Source: an uncultured Gemmatimonadota bacterium
GTDB lineage: Bacteria; Gemmatimonadota; Gemmatimonadetes; Gemmatimonadales; GWC2-71-9
Direction: 5' to 3'
Assembly (NCBI GenBank): GCA_946479825.1
Contig: CAMLHU010000099.1
Location: 1 to 7,660 of the forward strand
DNA: 7,660 nucleotides
Shown here: positions 5,881-7,660 of the stretch, in pieces
How positions within the stretch are numbered: position 1 is the first letter of the stretch
Layout: every line of letters starts with the position of its first letter
Position numbers and translations under genes: made by a program
The notes under the pieces: generated by a model
What the model saw: the letters and a program-made list of their open reading frames with translations, nothing else
The model's database searches: none
What the model was told of the DNA's origin: nothing

Positions 5881-6666
5881 ATGACCCGGACGTTCCTCGC
5901 GCGGTTGCACTACGCCGGCGGCGGCTTCGTCGGATGGCAGCGTCAGGCCACCGGCCGGACGGTGCAGGGCGAGGTCGAACGGGTCCTCGAGCGGCTCACC
6001 GGGCACCGGGTGGTGGCCCACGCGGCGGGCCGCACCGACGCCGGGGTCCACGCCGTCGGGATGGGGGTGAGCTTCGGGTTGCCGGCCCGCTGGGAAGCGG
6101 CCGCGGTGCACCGGGCGCTCAACGCGCTGCTCCCCGCGGACTGCTGGGTCGAGTCCGTGACGCCGATGCGGCCGGGGTTCCACGCGCGGAGGAGCGCCAC
6201 CGGGCGCCGCTACCGCTACGACGTCGGCACCGACGCCGCCGCGCAGTCGCCGTTCCGCCGGCCCTACGAGTGGGCCCTCGGCCGCCCGCTCGACCTCGCG
6301 GCGCTCGACGCCGCGGCCGCGCAGGTCCGCGGGCGCCACGATTTCTCGGCCTTCGCCGCCAAGGGCGAACCGAAGCCGCACTACGAATGCACGGTGCGGC
6401 TCGCCGAGTGGGAACGGCGCGCGGACGGCGCGGGGGTGCGGTTCCACGTCGCGGCCGATCGCTTCCTGCACCACATGGTGCGGATGCTGGTGGGCACGAT
6501 GGTGGACGTGGCGCTCGGACGGCGGCCGTCCGGCGACATCGCGACCCTCCTCGCGGCGCGCGACAACCAGGGGACGAGCCCCCCGGCGCCGCCGCAGGGG
6601 CTCTACTTCGTGGCGGCGGACTACCCGGCGGAGTGCTTTGCGGAACCTGACGACCTTCCTGCCTGA
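5881..6666 (+). CDS. truA: tRNA pseudouridine(38-40) synthase
   Basis: TruA converts uridines 38-40 in the anticodon arm of many tRNAs to pseudouridine. The 261-residue product is of family length. It opens with the conserved YAGGGFVGWQRQ (11-22), has the catalytic aspartate D53 in AGRTDAGVHA, a tRNA-contact region with YRYDV (111-115), FSAFAAKG (155-162) in the second half, and the FLHHMVRMLVG motif (195-205). The ATG at 5881 has no ribosome binding site, but a promoter lies immediately upstream. It is divergent from trpD, and its last 29 nt overlap the proposed start of the HtrA-like gene, suggesting that the two are co-transcribed. Confidence 0.96.
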   Translation: MTRTFLARLHYAGGGFVGWQRQATGRTVQGEVERVLERLTGHRVVAHAAGRTDAGVHAVGMGVSFGLPARWEAAAVHRALNALLPADCWVESVTPMRPGFHARRSATGRRYRYDVGTDAAAQSPFRRPYEWALGRPLDLAALDAAAAQVRGRHDFSAFAAKGEPKPHYECTVRLAEWERRADGAGVRFHVAADRFLHHMVRMLVGTMVDVALGRRPSGDIATLLAARDNQGTSPPAPPQGLYFVAADYPAECFAEPDDLPA

Positions 6667-7660
6667 CCTGGCCCGCGCGGCCCTGGCGGCCGGCCTGCTC
6701 CTGGCGGCGCCGGTCGCGGCCCAGCAGCCGCGCGCGACGCGGACCGTCGCCGAATCGCGGCGCACCGCCCTGGTGGACGCCGCCGCGCGGGTGAGCCCCG
6801 CGGTGGTCTCGATCACGGTGCGCTCGCACCAGCGGGCGCCGGTCCAGAGCCCCTTCGACTTCTTCTTCATCCCCGAGACCGCCGAGCGGTCGGTCACCAC
6901 CTACGGCACCGGGTTCGTCATCCGGGCCGACGGCTACATCGTCACCAACCAGCACGTGACGGCGGGCGCCGAGTCCATCACCGTCACCCTGCCGGACGGC
7001 ACCGACCTCCCGGCGCAGCTGGTGGGCGAGGATCCGCTGGCCGACATCGCGGTGGTGCGGGTGGACCGCCGCGGGCTGCCGGTGCCGCCGTTCGGGCGCT
7101 CCGACGACCTGCTCATCGGCGAGTGGGCCATCGCCCTCGGCAACCCGTTCAACTACCTGCTCGGCAACACCGAGCCCACGGTCACCGCCGGCGTGGTGAG
7201 CGCCACCGGGCGCAACATCCTGCCGCAGGGCGACCAGACCGGGCTCTACCTCGACATGATCCAGACCGACGCCGCGATCAACCACGGCAACTCGGGCGGG
7301 CCGCTGGCCAACGCGCTGGGCGAGGTGATCGGCGTCAACTCGTCGATCTTCACCAGCGGCGGCGGCTCGATCGGCCTGGGCTTCGCGATCCCGATCGAGC
7401 GCGCGCTCCGGGTGGCCGACCAGCTGATCCGCACCGGCACGGTGCGGCGCGCCTGGGTGGGGCTCGACGTGGCCGGCGCCGAGGCGATGCAGGACTGGAA
7501 GGCGCAGGGGGGCGTGCTGGTGACGCGGGTGGCCGCGGGGGGCCCGGCGGCGCGCGCCGGCATCCGGGCGCGCGACGGGCGGGTCTCGGCCAACGGCCGC
7601 CGGCTTCGCACCGTCCTCGACTGGGGGGCGGTCAAGCTCGACCTCGCCGTCGGCGACTCG
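6638..7660 (+). CDS. HtrA/DegP-family exported serine protease, partial (C-terminus beyond the right edge)
   Basis: HtrA proteases degrade or refold damaged envelope proteins. The 341 codons present begin with an apparent signal peptide (Arg at 2, hydrophobic Ala/Leu stretch about 14-28, possible cleavage after VAA at 26-28), so the product is probably periplasmic or anchored outside the cytoplasm. The trypsin-like domain (about 45-265) has the full triad: H106 in TNQHV, D136 in LADIAVV, and S219 in GNSGGPL. A PDZ domain begins near 268 (WVGLDV, GGPAARAGI) and is cut by the window edge; a second PDZ cannot be judged. The TTG start at 6638 is the only reasonable one that yields a signal peptide; a GGAG lies 4 nt upstream, rather close. 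It lies inside the end of truA. The exact subtype (DegP, DegQ or DegS-like) is not resolvable here. Confidence 0.93.
   Translation, partial: MRNLTTFLPDLARAALAAGLLLAAPVAAQQPRATRTVAESRRTALVDAAARVSPAVVSITVRSHQRAPVQSPFDFFFIPETAERSVTTYGTGFVIRADGYIVTNQHVTAGAESITVTLPDGTDLPAQLVGEDPLADIAVVRVDRRGLPVPPFGRSDDLLIGEWAIALGNPFNYLLGNTEPTVTAGVVSATGRNILPQGDQTGLYLDMIQTDAAINHGNSGGPLANALGEVIGVNSSIFTSGGGSIGLGFAIPIERALRVADQLIRTGTVRRAWVGLDVAGAEAMQDWKAQGGVLVTRVAAGGPAARAGIRARDGRVSANGRRLRTVLDWGAVKLDLAVGDS

Noticed and set aside
5052..6650. Plus-strand 532-codon open frame spanning trpD antisense and truA
   Set aside because: It crosses the intergenic promoter region and reads truA in the wrong frame; composition is Arg/Gly/Ala/Pro-rich.
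6119..7285. Minus-strand open frames opposite truA and the protease gene
   Set aside because: Shadows of two genes whose catalytic motifs are clear on the plus strand.
1..7660. CRISPR array, tRNA, rRNA, insertion sequence or attachment site
   Set aside because: I saw no spaced direct repeats, cloverleaf, terminal inverted repeats or transposase motifs on either strand.

Overview
This is a compact, very G+C-rich bacterial chromosomal window with seven genes on both strands and no intergenic stretch longer than about 140 bases. I see no phage, IS, CRISPR, tRNA or rRNA signature. Base composition, third-position G/C bias, frequent GTG/TTG starts and a classical LexA fit a high-GC, Gram-negative-type lineage. 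A Gemmatimonadota-like or related bacterium is my guess, but the sequence alone does not prove it.

Layout, left to right. (1) Positions 1-1385, minus strand: the N-terminal 461 codons of a HEAT-repeat protein of unknown role, running off the left edge. (2) 1382-2584, minus: trpB. (3) 2562-3209, minus: trpF. (4) 3199-4020, minus: trpC. These four genes overlap one another by 4 to 23 nt and form one translationally coupled unit, trpC-trpF-trpB-HEAT. (5) 4062-4670, plus: lexA, the SOS repressor, divergent from trpC with only 41 bp between the start codons. (6) 4692-5744, minus: trpD, convergent with lexA, with a stem-loop spanning the junction. (7) 5881-6666, plus: truA, divergent from trpD. (8) 6638-7660, plus: an HtrA/DegP-type exported serine protease, overlapping the end of truA and running off the right edge.

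Functionally, trpD, trpC, trpF and trpB cover four steps from anthranilate towards tryptophan: phosphoribosyl transfer, isomerisation, indole-glycerol-phosphate synthesis and the final beta-subunit reaction. trpE, trpG and trpA are not in the window. The trp cluster is split by lexA lying on the opposite strand, so trpD and trpCFB need separate promoters. The trpD-truA gap holds a good sigma70-type promoter for trpD, a 6+4+6 inverted repeat over its -35 box, and a truA promoter placed so that truA would be nearly leaderless.

Most of the window is housekeeping. The parts most worth a second look are the uncharacterised HEAT protein coupled to trpB, the lexA insertion in the trp cluster with its tiny shared control region, the operator-like inverted repeat at trpD, and family-consensus departures in TrpF (Asp to Glu at the expected catalytic acid) and TrpD (GTGGD loop read as GTGGG). 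I found no clear previously undescribed multi-gene system.
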